Shown piece by piece: positions 46,131 to 54,397 of a stretch of 64,000 nt of DNA (positions within the stretch are counted from its first letter, which is position 1; each line of letters opens with the position of its first letter). The notes beneath the pieces are model-generated. The model searched no databases. It was not told the origin of the DNA and was given only the letters and a program-made list of their open reading frames with translations. A program made the position numbers and the translations under genes. This stretch comes from Ensifer adhaerens (GTDB lineage: Bacteria > Pseudomonadota > Alphaproteobacteria > Rhizobiales > Rhizobiaceae): NCBI RefSeq assembly GCF_002007205.1, contig NZ_LAZS01000003.1:41395-105394 (forward strand), given 5' to 3'.

Positions 46131-46544
46131 ATGTCTCGATCATCCAATCCGGGCTGTCGCGTGGTTCGTCCCGCCGGCGTCATGTCCGGCCAGCAGGGGC
46201 TCAACTATTTCGAGGGCATTGCGGCCGAGACCGTCGGGGCGACGGGGCTCTGTATGCATATCGTCACGATCCCGCCCGGTGCGCGCGCCAAGGCGCATCT
46301 GCACGAGAGCCACGAGACGGCGATCTACGTGCTTTCGGGCGAAGCCTGGACCTGGTTTGGGGAGAAGCTTCAGGAGCACGTCGTCGCGCGCGTCGGCGAC
46401 ATGGTCTACATTCCCGCGGGCATGCCGCACCTCCCGGAAAACCGGTCGAGCGAGCCCTGTTCGGCCGTCATCGCCCGCACGGATCCGAAGCAGCGGGAAA
46501 GCGTCGTGCTTCTGCCCGAGCTCGATGCGCTCGTGCCCGACTGA
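46131..46544 (+). CDS. Cupin domain protein
   Basis: 137 residues forming a single cupin barrel. Motif 1 is KAHLHESHETAIYVLSGEAW (metal-binding His/His/Glu) and motif 2 is VARVGDMVYIPAGMPHLPEN. ATG at 46131 behind CTGGAG. Divergent from the ABC operon and convergent with the hydantoinase gene. Single-domain cupins of this kind may be isomerases or small-molecule binders; no specific function is assignable. Confidence 0.88.
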   Translation: MSRSSNPGCRVVRPAGVMSGQQGLNYFEGIAAETVGATGLCMHIVTIPPGARAKAHLHESHETAIYVLSGEAWTWFGEKLQEHVVARVGDMVYIPAGMPHLPENRSSEPCSAVIARTDPKQRESVVLLPELDALVPD

Positions 46545-46637
46545 CGGCTCCCAAGCCGAAGCGCCCCGCCGATGCGGCAGGGCATGTCCGGTGGGACAGA
46601 GCGGCGCGAAGAAGTGCAAGCCGCGAAGCATGAGGCC

Positions 46638-48092
46638 TCAGACGCCCGTGGCTGGAATGCCGCTGCGCTGGACGGCGCGGGGGGCGGTGACTTCCTTCCA
46701 GGTCGAAAGCGCCGAGCTGACCGCCGGGAAGGGATCGCGGCGAACGAATTCGCCGTGGCCTTCGCGGGTCTTGATCGTGCTTTCCTCGATAGCGACGACG
46801 CCACGGGTCAGCGTAAAGCGTGGCAGGCCTTTCACTTCCTTGCCCTCGAAGACGTTGTAATCGATGGCCGACTGCTGGCTCTTGGCGGAAATCGTCTTGG
46901 TGCGCTTCGGATCCCAGACGACGAGGTCGGCATCGGCGCCGACGAGGATCGCGCCCTTCTTCGGGTAGATGTTGAGGATCTTGGCGATGTTGGTCGAGGT
47001 CACCGCCACGAACTCGTTCATGGTGATGCGGCCGGTGTTGACGCCATGGGTCCAGAGCATCGGCATGCGGTCTTCGAGGCCACCGGTGCCGTTCGGGATC
47101 TTGGTGAAGTCGCCGACGCCGAAGCGCTTCTGCTCGCTCGTAAAGGCGCAATGGTCGGTCGCTACCACCTGCAGCGAACCCGAGGCGAGGCCGGCCCAGA
47201 GTGAATCTTGATGCAGCTTGTCGCGGAAGGGCGGCGACATCACGCGGCGGGCTGCATGGTCCCAGTCCTTGTTGAAATATTCGGTTTCATCCAGCGTAAG
47301 GTGCTGGATCAGCGGCTCGCCGAAGACGCGCATGCCCTTGGAGCGGGCGCGGCGGATCGCTTCGTGCGCCTGCTCACAGGAGGTGTGCACGATGTAGACC
47401 GGGCATCCGGCCATGTCGGCGATCATGATCGCGCGGTTGGTCGCTTCGCCCTCGACTTCGGCCGGACGCGAATAGGCGTGCGCCTCCGGCCCATTGTTGC
47501 CATCGGCGAGCAGCTTTGCCTGCAGCTGGGCGACGACGTCGCCGTTTTCGGCGTGCACCAAGGGCAGCGCACCTAGTGCTGCGCAGCGCTGGAAGGACGA
47601 GAACATCTCGTCGTCATCCACCATCAGGGCGCCCTTATAGGCCATGAAGTGCTTGAAGGTGTTGATGCCCTTGTCCTTGACGATGGTCTCCATCTCGTTG
47701 AAGACCTGCTCGCTCCACCAGGTGATCGCCATGTGGAAGGAATAGTCGCAGTTGGCGCGGGTGGACTTGTTGTCCCACATCGTGAGCGCTTCGAGCAGCG
47801 ACTGGTTGGGCGAGGGCAGTGCAAAGTCGACCACCATGGTCGTGCCGCCGGCAAGGGCTGCCCGCGTGCCGCTTTCGAAGTCGTCCGAGGAATAGGTGCC
47901 CATGAAGGGCATTTCGAGATGGGTATGCGGGTCGATGCCGCCGGGCATGATGTAACAGCCGCTCGCATCGAGCGTTTCGTCGCCCGACAGGTTCGGGCCG
48001 ATCTCGACGATCTTTCCGCCCTCGATCTTGACGTCCGCCTTGTAGGTCAGGTCGGCCGTGACGATGGTTCCACCCTTGATGACAGTGCTCAT
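46638..48092 (-). CDS. hydA: Dihydropyrimidinase / D-hydantoinase
   Basis: 484 residues, amidohydrolase superfamily. Zinc ligands: HxH in GGIDPHTHLEMPF, carbamylated Lys in HFMAYKGALMVDDDE, His in LVHAENGD and VYIVHTSCE, Asp in ATDHCAFT. Hydrolyses dihydrouracil/dihydrothymine (and 5-substituted hydantoins) to N-carbamoyl-beta-amino acids, the second step of reductive pyrimidine degradation. GAGGAA precedes the ATG at 48092. Downstream of the amidohydrolase gene with a terminator-like hairpin between. Confidence 0.95.
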   Translation of the reverse strand: MSTVIKGGTIVTADLTYKADVKIEGGKIVEIGPNLSGDETLDASGCYIMPGGIDPHTHLEMPFMGTYSSDDFESGTRAALAGGTTMVVDFALPSPNQSLLEALTMWDNKSTRANCDYSFHMAITWWSEQVFNEMETIVKDKGINTFKHFMAYKGALMVDDDEMFSSFQRCAALGALPLVHAENGDVVAQLQAKLLADGNNGPEAHAYSRPAEVEGEATNRAIMIADMAGCPVYIVHTSCEQAHEAIRRARSKGMRVFGEPLIQHLTLDETEYFNKDWDHAARRVMSPPFRDKLHQDSLWAGLASGSLQVVATDHCAFTSEQKRFGVGDFTKIPNGTGGLEDRMPMLWTHGVNTGRITMNEFVAVTSTNIAKILNIYPKKGAILVGADADLVVWDPKRTKTISAKSQQSAIDYNVFEGKEVKGLPRFTLTRGVVAIEESTIKTREGHGEFVRRDPFPAVSSALSTWKEVTAPRAVQRSGIPATGV

Positions 48093-48136
48093 GATTGTTC
48101 CTCGCGATTGCGCTTCCGGCGGCCAGGCAACCGCCA

Positions 48137-48165
48137 CGAAAAAGGGCGGAACTTTCGTCCCGCCC
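48137..48165 (-). terminator. Terminator-like hairpin between amidohydrolase and hydantoinase genes
   Basis: GGGCGG (48144-48149) pairs with CCGCCC (48160-48165); on the minus strand five T follow. It is seven bases after the amidohydrolase stop and about 45 bases before the hydantoinase start, so it may attenuate read-through. Confidence 0.65.
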
Positions 48166-48171
48166 GCAAAC

Positions 48172-49422
48172 TCATTCGACGATTTCGGCCGTTTCGACCA
48201 CGGCGTGGAAGAGGACGTCGGCGCCGGCGCTGGCCCACTCCCTGGAGATGTCCTCCGCCTCGTTGTGGCTGAGGCCACCGACGCAGGGGCACATGATCAT
48301 CGTCGTCGGCGCCACCTTGGCGGCCCAGCAGGCATCATGCCCGGCGCCCGAGATGAGGTTCATGTGGCTGTAGCCGAGATGCTCGGCGGCGTTACGCACG
48401 GCGCTGACGAGCTTTGGATCGAAGGTGACCGGCTCGAAATGGCCGATCGCCTCGATGGAACAGCCGACGCCAAGCGCGTCAGTGATCTTCGGTGCCTCGG
48501 CCTCGATCTTTGCCCGCATGCGGTCGAGCTTGGCCTTGTCCGGCGAGCGGATGTCGACGGTGAAGACCACCTTGCCCGGCAGCACGTTGCGGGAATTGGG
48601 CGAGAAGAACACCTGGCCGACGCCGCCGACGGCGCCCGGCTGGTTTTCCATCGCGACGCCCTGGACCATTTCCAGAATGCGGGCCATGGCAAGGCCGGCG
48701 TTAACGCGCATGTTCATCGGGGTCGAGCCCGTATGGGCTTCGCGGCCGGTCAGCGTGAACTCCAGCCACCACAGGCCCTGACAGTGGGTGACGACGCCGA
48801 TGTCCTTGCCCTCGGCTTCGAGGATCGGGCCCTGCTCGATATGGTACTCGAAATAGGCGTGCATCTTGCGGGCGCCGACTTCCTCGTCGCCGACCCAGCC
48901 GATGCGTTTCAGTTCGTCGCCAAAGGTCTTTCCTTCGGGATCCTTGCGGCCATAGGCGAAATCCTGACTGTGCACGCCGGCAAAGACGCCCGATGCGAGC
49001 ATGGCCGGCGCGAAGCGCGCGCCTTCCTCGTTGGTCCAGTTGGTGACCACGATCGGATGTTTGGTCTTGATGCCGAGGTCGTTCATCGAGCGTACGACCT
49101 CGAGGCCCGAGAGCACACCGAGCACGCCGTCATACTTGCCGCCGGTCGGCTGGGTATCGAGATGCGAGCCGATATAGACGGGCAGCGCATCCGGGTCGGT
49201 GCCGGGCCTTGTGAAGAACATATTGCCCATGGTGTCGACGCCCATGGTGAGGCCGGCCTTTTCGCACCAGGACTGGAACAGCCGGCGCCCTTCGGCGTCC
49301 TCGTCGGTCAGCGTCTGGCGGTTGTTGCCGCCCGCGACACCAGGGCCGATCTTGGCCATTTCCATAAGTGAATCCCACAGGCGGTCGGCATTGACGCGCA
49401 TGTTCTCGCCAGGTGCAGCCAC
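48172..49422 (-). CDS. N-carbamoyl-beta-alanine / N-carbamoyl-amino-acid amidohydrolase (M20 family)
   Basis: 416 residues, Zn-dependent hydrolase of the HyuC/PydC/AllC group. Metal ligands: His and Asp in GSHLDTQPTGGKYDGVLG, Glu pair in NEEGARF, His in YHIEQGP and His in SGAGHDACWAA. Converts N-carbamoyl-beta-alanine to beta-alanine, carbon dioxide and ammonia, the third step of the reductive pyrimidine route. Divergent from the RutR-like gene with a RutR-type box in between. Allantoate amidohydrolase is the alternative, less likely here. Confidence 0.92.
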   Translation of the reverse strand: MAAPGENMRVNADRLWDSLMEMAKIGPGVAGGNNRQTLTDEDAEGRRLFQSWCEKAGLTMGVDTMGNMFFTRPGTDPDALPVYIGSHLDTQPTGGKYDGVLGVLSGLEVVRSMNDLGIKTKHPIVVTNWTNEEGARFAPAMLASGVFAGVHSQDFAYGRKDPEGKTFGDELKRIGWVGDEEVGARKMHAYFEYHIEQGPILEAEGKDIGVVTHCQGLWWLEFTLTGREAHTGSTPMNMRVNAGLAMARILEMVQGVAMENQPGAVGGVGQVFFSPNSRNVLPGKVVFTVDIRSPDKAKLDRMRAKIEAEAPKITDALGVGCSIEAIGHFEPVTFDPKLVSAVRNAAEHLGYSHMNLISGAGHDACWAAKVAPTTMIMCPCVGGLSHNEAEDISREWASAGADVLFHAVVETAEIVE

Positions 49423-49554
49423 GGCGGTCTCCTCATCTTTTCAGGGCTTTGCCTTGATCGGCGCGCCCTCATGTTCCCGTGGTCAAATCCAGGCTTGGTT
49501 TTTTCTGGTGCCCTTCGATCAGCCGTTGCCTTTGGCGGTGAACTGGCTGATAAT

Positions 49555-49570
49555 TTGACCGGTTGGTAAA
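49555..49570. promoter_or_regulatory. RutR-type operator in the amidohydrolase/rutR gap
   Basis: TTGACCGGTTGGTAAA matches 12 of the 14 defined positions of the E. coli RutR palindrome TTGACCA-NN-TGGTCAA. It is 133 bases before the amidohydrolase start and 135 bases before rutR. A related site lies at 58256-58271. Confidence 0.65.
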
Positions 49571-49704
49571 CATTACAACTTCCGTTGCGGCACTCAAGCC
49601 GGAAAAACAAAAAAACGAAGTTGTTGCCCAATAAGATGGCGGGGCCGGAAATTGGGCAGCCGGTTCCTGCGCGACGAGCTGCGCAGGCATGGCCAGGGGG
49701 ACAT

Positions 49705-50358
49705 ATGGTATTACCGAGAGCGGCCAGGACCCAGAGGCGGACCCGCATACAAGGGGAGAAGGAAGAGCGCATTCTCGAGGCCGCGCTCGAAGTCTTCTCC
49801 GCCAACGGTTTCCGCGGCTCGACGGTCGATCAGATCGCCGAAGTGGCGGGCATGTCGAAACCCAATTTGCTCTATTATTTCCGCACCAAGGAAGCGATGC
49901 ACCGGGCGCTGATCGACCGGGTGCTCGACACCTGGCTCGACCCCTTGCGAGAATTCAACGCCGAGGGGAACCCGGTCGCCGAAATCCGCAGCTATATTCG
50001 GCGCAAGCTGGAAATGGCCCGTGACTATCCGCGCGAAAGCCGGCTCTTCGCCAACGAGGTGCTGCAGGGCGCGCCGCATATCGAGGACGAGCTCAAGGGG
50101 CCCTTGAAGTCGCTGGTCGACGAGAAGGCCGAGGTAATCCGGGCCTGGGCCAAGGCCGGCAAGATCGCCAAATGCGATCCCTATCACCTGATCTTCGCGA
50201 TCTGGTCCACCACCCAGCACTACGCCGACTTCGACGTGCAGGTCCGCGCCGTGCTCGGCCAGGGAAACGCCGGGGACGGGCGCTTTGAGGATGCGGCACG
50301 CTTCCTGGAACGGCTCTTCGTCGACGGACTGCAGGTGAGCGAGCAGCCGGCGGCTTGA
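49705..50358 (+). CDS. rutR: TetR family regulator, RutR-like
   Basis: 217 residues: N-terminal HTH (ILEAALEVFSANGFRGSTVDQIAEVAGMSKPNLLYYFRTK; recognition helix near SKPNLLYYF) and a RutR C-terminal ligand domain with YPRESRLFANEVLQGAPHI and CDPYHLIFAIWSTTQHYADF. RutR binds uracil/thymine and loses DNA affinity. ATG 49705 chosen because AGGGGGA is five bases upstream; ATGs at 49585 and 49636 lack such a site and would lengthen it beyond the family. Divergent from the amidohydrolase gene. Confidence 0.92.
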   Translation: MVLPRAARTQRRTRIQGEKEERILEAALEVFSANGFRGSTVDQIAEVAGMSKPNLLYYFRTKEAMHRALIDRVLDTWLDPLREFNAEGNPVAEIRSYIRRKLEMARDYPRESRLFANEVLQGAPHIEDELKGPLKSLVDEKAEVIRAWAKAGKIAKCDPYHLIFAIWSTTQHYADFDVQVRAVLGQGNAGDGRFEDAARFLERLFVDGLQVSEQPAA

Positions 50359-50366
50359 GCCGCCTT

Positions 50367-51296
50367 TCAATCTGGCAGCAGCGCCATCAACAGCAGGCCG
50401 CAGGCCGTGGTCAGCGCGCCGGCAAGCACCGGCAGGCTGGTCCAGCCATGACCGAGCAGACCTTCGAGCAGGATGATGAAGCTCGGCGTCAGATAGCCGT
50501 AGCCGAGCACTTTCGATGCGGGTAGCCGCATCGAGGCGTATTGCAGGAGCAGGAAGGTGATGGCCGTGGTCACAACGGCCAGATAGAGGACGGCGAGCCA
50601 GACGACCGGTGGCAGGCTGGCGAAATCGGCGGTGACGAGACCGGCCGCGCCCGGTACCAGCAGCCAGGGCACGGTGAAGACAGCCACCCAGAAGCCGAAG
50701 GCGAATGGACTTTCCTCTCGGCCGAACTTGCGGATCAGCGGCACATAGACCGCGTGGCAGACGACGCCGACGAAGAAGATCAATTCGCCCTGGCCGACGT
50801 CGAAGGCAAGGATCGCGCCGACATCGGCGCGAAAGATCACCCAGACGGCGCCAAGGGCAGCGATGATGAGCCCGGCGAGCACGCCCGGGCGCGTATGCTG
50901 ACCGAGCAACAAAAACGCGAAGCCGGCGCTCAAGAGCGGCATCAGCGTGAAGACCGCGCCTGTTGAAACAGGGCTGGTGAACTCCAGCGCCTTGAACATC
51001 GTCAGCATGTAGACGGCGATCAACCCGCCGAGGATCACGAAGCGCCACGCTTGCTTGGGAAAGCGAAAGGGAACGCGCGCATAGCCGAAGGTGAGCAGGC
51101 CAAGGACGACGACGGTCAACAGATAGCGCCAGAGCGTCAGCGGCCCGGCGCCCATATGTTGGGTGGCAAGGCCGCCGAAGGAAAAGGAGCCGGCGATCAG
51201 GACGGCGAAGGTCATCATCGCCAGATGCGCCTTCAGCTTCTCGGCGCCCTTCGCATGAACCTGGTGCGCGGTTTTCGGGGAGACGTCCTGTTTCAT
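50367..51296 (-). CDS. EamA/DMT family transporter
   Basis: 309 residues with about ten TM helices in two EamA repeats (first around 28-150, second 165-305). Inner-membrane exporter or importer of unknown metabolite. Convergent with the RutR-like gene with eight bases between stops. Transcribed away from a repeat element. Confidence 0.9.
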   Translation of the reverse strand: MKQDVSPKTAHQVHAKGAEKLKAHLAMMTFAVLIAGSFSFGGLATQHMGAGPLTLWRYLLTVVVLGLLTFGYARVPFRFPKQAWRFVILGGLIAVYMLTMFKALEFTSPVSTGAVFTLMPLLSAGFAFLLLGQHTRPGVLAGLIIAALGAVWVIFRADVGAILAFDVGQGELIFFVGVVCHAVYVPLIRKFGREESPFAFGFWVAVFTVPWLLVPGAAGLVTADFASLPPVVWLAVLYLAVVTTAITFLLLQYASMRLPASKVLGYGYLTPSFIILLEGLLGHGWTSLPVLAGALTTACGLLLMALLPD

Positions 51297-51345
51297 GCGG
51301 GCTTCCGGATTGGATCGGCGGCGAGGGCGGGAAGGATCTCCACTA

Positions 51346-51448
51346 CTAGATCATTTCAGCGCTTCATTGAAACCGTGAAAAGATCCAAAGCCTTGAAGGT
51401 ATGCAACTTCGGGCGTGGAAACTGTTTCACGCTTTCAAGGGGTTGCAC
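51346..51448. repeat. Mosaic palindromic repeat, copy 3
   Basis: TAGATCATTTCA (51347-51358) is inversely repeated as TGAAAAGATCCA about 17 bases later, followed by GCAACTTCGGGCGTGGAAAC.GTTTCACGCTTTC-type sequence. Same two-block structure as the copy at 28404-28511. Lies between the EamA gene start and the cyaC stop. Confidence 0.7.
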
Positions 51449-53124
51449 TACGCGTTCGACAGTGCCGGTTGCAAGGCTTCGGAGATACCGGCTGCATCCC
51501 CGACGATCCAGGTTTCGAGCGTCGCCTGCCGGCCGCGCAGGCCGATGTCCAGCCGCTCGTGCCCTTCGATCACCAGGCCCGCGCGGTTTACGAGCTCGGC
51601 CGAGACGGCGAGCTGCACGTCGTGCTCCTTGGCGAGACCCTCCAGGCGGCTCGCCGTGTTGATGGTATCGCCGACGGCCGTCAGCGATGTCGCCTGGCCG
51701 TAGCCGATCTCACCGATGATCGCCGGGCCTGCGTGCAGCCCCATGGCGATGCGCAGGGGCTCGTCGAGTTCGCCGCGGAAGGTCTGGTTCAGCGTCTCGA
51801 TCCCCTTGGATATCCTGACGGCGGCGGCGAGCGACTGCCGGCAGGCCTCGGTGTAGGTGCACTTCAGACCGAAGATCGCAAGCGCGCCGTCGCCGATGAA
51901 CTTGTCGATGACGCCACCGGAATCCTCGACCGCCTCGCCCACCATTTCGAAGTAACGATTGAGCAGGAACACCGTATCGAAAGGCAACTTGTGTTCGGCA
52001 ATGCTGGTGAAATCGCGCAGGTCGCAAAAGAGCACGGCGATCCGCCGTTCACGGCCTTCGCCGCCCTCACGCCCGATCTGCTTCTTGATGCCGAGGCTGT
52101 CGCTGTCGAGGATTGGCACGACGGTGACGTTGTGGACGGGTCGGAACTGGCAGGCGAGGCGGACATTGTCGGGCGCGCCGATACGGGTCAGCGTCGCAAG
52201 CTCGGCATCCTCAGGAGGCGGCTGGTCTTCCAGCCCCTGGATGATGCGCACGCGACAGGTCGAGCATCGGCCGCGGCCGCCGCAGACCGAGACATGCGCG
52301 ATCCCGGCGGCGCGGCTTGCTTCCAGCACGCTGAAGCCGAGATTGACGGTGGCGACCCGGCCGTCGGGATAGCGCACGCGAATGCGTCCGCCCTTCGGCA
52401 TCGCCCGCAACAGGAACGTGCCGGCGATCAGGCCGGCGAAGCCGAAATAGAGGCCGAGACGGATATCCTCGAGAAGCGTGAGATCGGCGGCCGGCTTGCT
52501 GTAGGCCCGGTCGCCGTAGCCGCCATGTTCGGCGTAACCGTCCTCGATCGAGCGGGCGCCGCTGACGAAGCCGAGCAGCGCGAAGATCGGCACGAGGATC
52601 GCGACCGTGTAGAGCAGGATTTCGTAGCGCGGGAACCAGGCGCGGCCGCGCATCCAGAACCAGGCGCCGAGGCAGCCGTGGCCCCAGACGAGCAGCAGGG
52701 CGAGCGATTGTCTCGTGGCATTTACGGAGTTCGACCAGAGCATGCGGAGCATGTCCGGATAATCCGCGTCGACCCCGGTGAGAAGTGGCTCGACCCGGGC
52801 GGCGGTCACGTGGCCAATCAGCAGGAAGGGCAGGCTGAGGCCGAAGACGATCTTCAGCGCCTCGCGCGCCGGCATTCTGAGCGTTTGCCGGCGGTAGATG
52901 CTTTCGAGCGCCATGGCGAAATGCAGCAGCAGAGCGCCGTAGAGCAACACGGTGCCGGGCAGGCTATGCCAGATGAGATTGAAGCCCTTGCGGGCGGCTT
53001 CCATCGCTTCGATGGAGATCAGGCCGAGCGAGTGGTTGAAGAAATGGGCCAGGACGAACGTACCGAGTATAGCCCCGGAAACGAGGTGGATCCGCTTGCG
53101 TCGGTTGGCCGAAATGATCGTCAA
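51448..53124 (-). CDS. cyaC: CyaC-type class III adenylate cyclase with haem-b membrane anchor and [2Fe-2S] domain
   Basis: 558 residues in three parts. Residues 1-240: six TM helices resembling the succinate dehydrogenase cytochrome b anchor, with candidate haem ligands His27, His68, His105 and His149. Residues 247-340: plant-type ferredoxin with Cys281, Cys287, Cys290 and Cys325. Residues 360-545: class III cyclase with metal Asp368 and Asp412 and Lys408 (adenine selecting). S. meliloti CyaC of this architecture is known to carry haem b and an iron-sulfur cluster and to respond to the quinone redox state by making cAMP. Single gene; 267-base upstream gap without recognised sites. Confidence 0.93.
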   Translation of the reverse strand: MTIISANRRKRIHLVSGAILGTFVLAHFFNHSLGLISIEAMEAARKGFNLIWHSLPGTVLLYGALLLHFAMALESIYRRQTLRMPAREALKIVFGLSLPFLLIGHVTAARVEPLLTGVDADYPDMLRMLWSNSVNATRQSLALLLVWGHGCLGAWFWMRGRAWFPRYEILLYTVAILVPIFALLGFVSGARSIEDGYAEHGGYGDRAYSKPAADLTLLEDIRLGLYFGFAGLIAGTFLLRAMPKGGRIRVRYPDGRVATVNLGFSVLEASRAAGIAHVSVCGGRGRCSTCRVRIIQGLEDQPPPEDAELATLTRIGAPDNVRLACQFRPVHNVTVVPILDSDSLGIKKQIGREGGEGRERRIAVLFCDLRDFTSIAEHKLPFDTVFLLNRYFEMVGEAVEDSGGVIDKFIGDGALAIFGLKCTYTEACRQSLAAAVRISKGIETLNQTFRGELDEPLRIAMGLHAGPAIIGEIGYGQATSLTAVGDTINTASRLEGLAKEHDVQLAVSAELVNRAGLVIEGHERLDIGLRGRQATLETWIVGDAAGISEALQPALSNA

Positions 53125-53391
53125 GCAAAAGGTCCAGCTCTGCCGGAGCGTCGCCCGGCTGCAGTGTCAAAACCGTCGGAGATCGCGTTTCGGTCCTGAT
53201 CGAACGTGCGACGCCCTCCGTATGAGTTCTTCCTTATTATCCAGATCACGCGAGCCGACAACTTACCATTTTTACACAATCTGTTTCGTTTTCGTGTCCT
53301 GTTCGTTATCGGCGGGGAGCGCTATTGAGCGTGGTTCGGCTGCGGGCTCGATCGCGTTGTCCCGCCCTTCGAACGCCCGACCGCCGCCACT

Positions 53392-54291
53392 TCATTCCAT
53401 CATCGCCGGCAAGCGCGCGGCAAGCGTATCGATGAGCAGGCGCAGCTTCGACGGCATGTACTGGGTTTTCGGCCAGACGACATAGGTGCCGTAGGATAGT
53501 GCCGGCACATCGGCGAGGATCCGCACCAACGAAGCCGAGGCGATGCGGTCGCCAACGAGCCAGCATGGCAGCCAGGCGATGCCGAAGCCGTCGACCGCCG
53601 CGTCGGCGATTGACGTCAGGTCGTCGAGCCGCAGCCGCGCCGGTGGCGTGACGGTCCGCACCTGTCCGGCCTTGGCCGGAAAGGACCAGGCGAGCGGCTG
53701 GCCGCTGCGGCGATAGAGGATCGCCTGATGGGACATCAGGTCGTCGATCGTTTCCGGCGTGCCGTTTGCTTCGAGATAGGCGGGCGAGGCGCAGACGATC
53801 ATGCGCTGGTCGGCGATCTTGCGCGTCATCAGGTCCGGTTCGCTGCGCAGCGGACCGGTACGGATGGCAAGGTCGAAGCCGTCCTCGACGAGATCGACGT
53901 TGCGATCGCTGAAATTGAGATCGAATTCCAGGCGCGGGTGCAAGCGCAGCAGTTCCGACAAGAGCGGCATGACGCATTGGCGGCCGAAATGCACCGGCAT
54001 CGAGAGGCGTAGCCTCCCCTCTATCTCCTGCTTTCCCGATTCCAGCAGGGCCTCGCCGGCGCGGATTTCGGCGAGTGCCCGCTGGCAGTTTTCGTAGAAG
54101 AGCTGGCCCTCGTCGGTCAGGCTCTGGGTGCGGGTGGTGCGATGAAAGAGGCGAACGCCCAGCCGCTGCTCCAGCTTGGCAATGGTCTTGCCCACCGCGG
54201 AGCGCGACAGGTTGAGCCTTTCGGCGGCCGCCGAAAAACCACCGGCATCAGCCGCTTCCACGAATACCGAGACACCGTTGAGATAGCTCAC
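53392..54291 (-). CDS. LysR family transcriptional regulator
   Basis: 299 residues: N-terminal HTH (FVEAADAGGFSAAAERLNLSRSAVGKTIAKLE, recognition part SRSAVGKTIAKLE) and a substrate-binding domain typical of the CrgA/DsdC-like LTTR subgroup (GRLRLSMPVHFGRQCVMPLL). Divergent from the MDR oxidoreductase gene, which it probably regulates from the 106-base gap. An imperfect dyad GCGA-N7-TCGC (54313-54327) in that gap could be its site. Confidence 0.93.
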   Translation of the reverse strand: MSYLNGVSVFVEAADAGGFSAAAERLNLSRSAVGKTIAKLEQRLGVRLFHRTTRTQSLTDEGQLFYENCQRALAEIRAGEALLESGKQEIEGRLRLSMPVHFGRQCVMPLLSELLRLHPRLEFDLNFSDRNVDLVEDGFDLAIRTGPLRSEPDLMTRKIADQRMIVCASPAYLEANGTPETIDDLMSHQAILYRRSGQPLAWSFPAKAGQVRTVTPPARLRLDDLTSIADAAVDGFGIAWLPCWLVGDRIASASLVRILADVPALSYGTYVVWPKTQYMPSKLRLLIDTLAARLPAMME

Positions 54292-54397
54292 GCTTGTATC
54301 CTTCAGGGAACCAATGTGGCGAAATCATATCGCAACTGGAGAGATAATTTCAACGCTATGGTTTCTTCATCAGATCCAACCGATGAAAGGGAAGACC

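Noticed and set aside
48137..48165. Riboswitch between amidohydrolase and hydantoinase
   Set aside because: Only one simple hairpin with a T tract is present; a terminator explains it.
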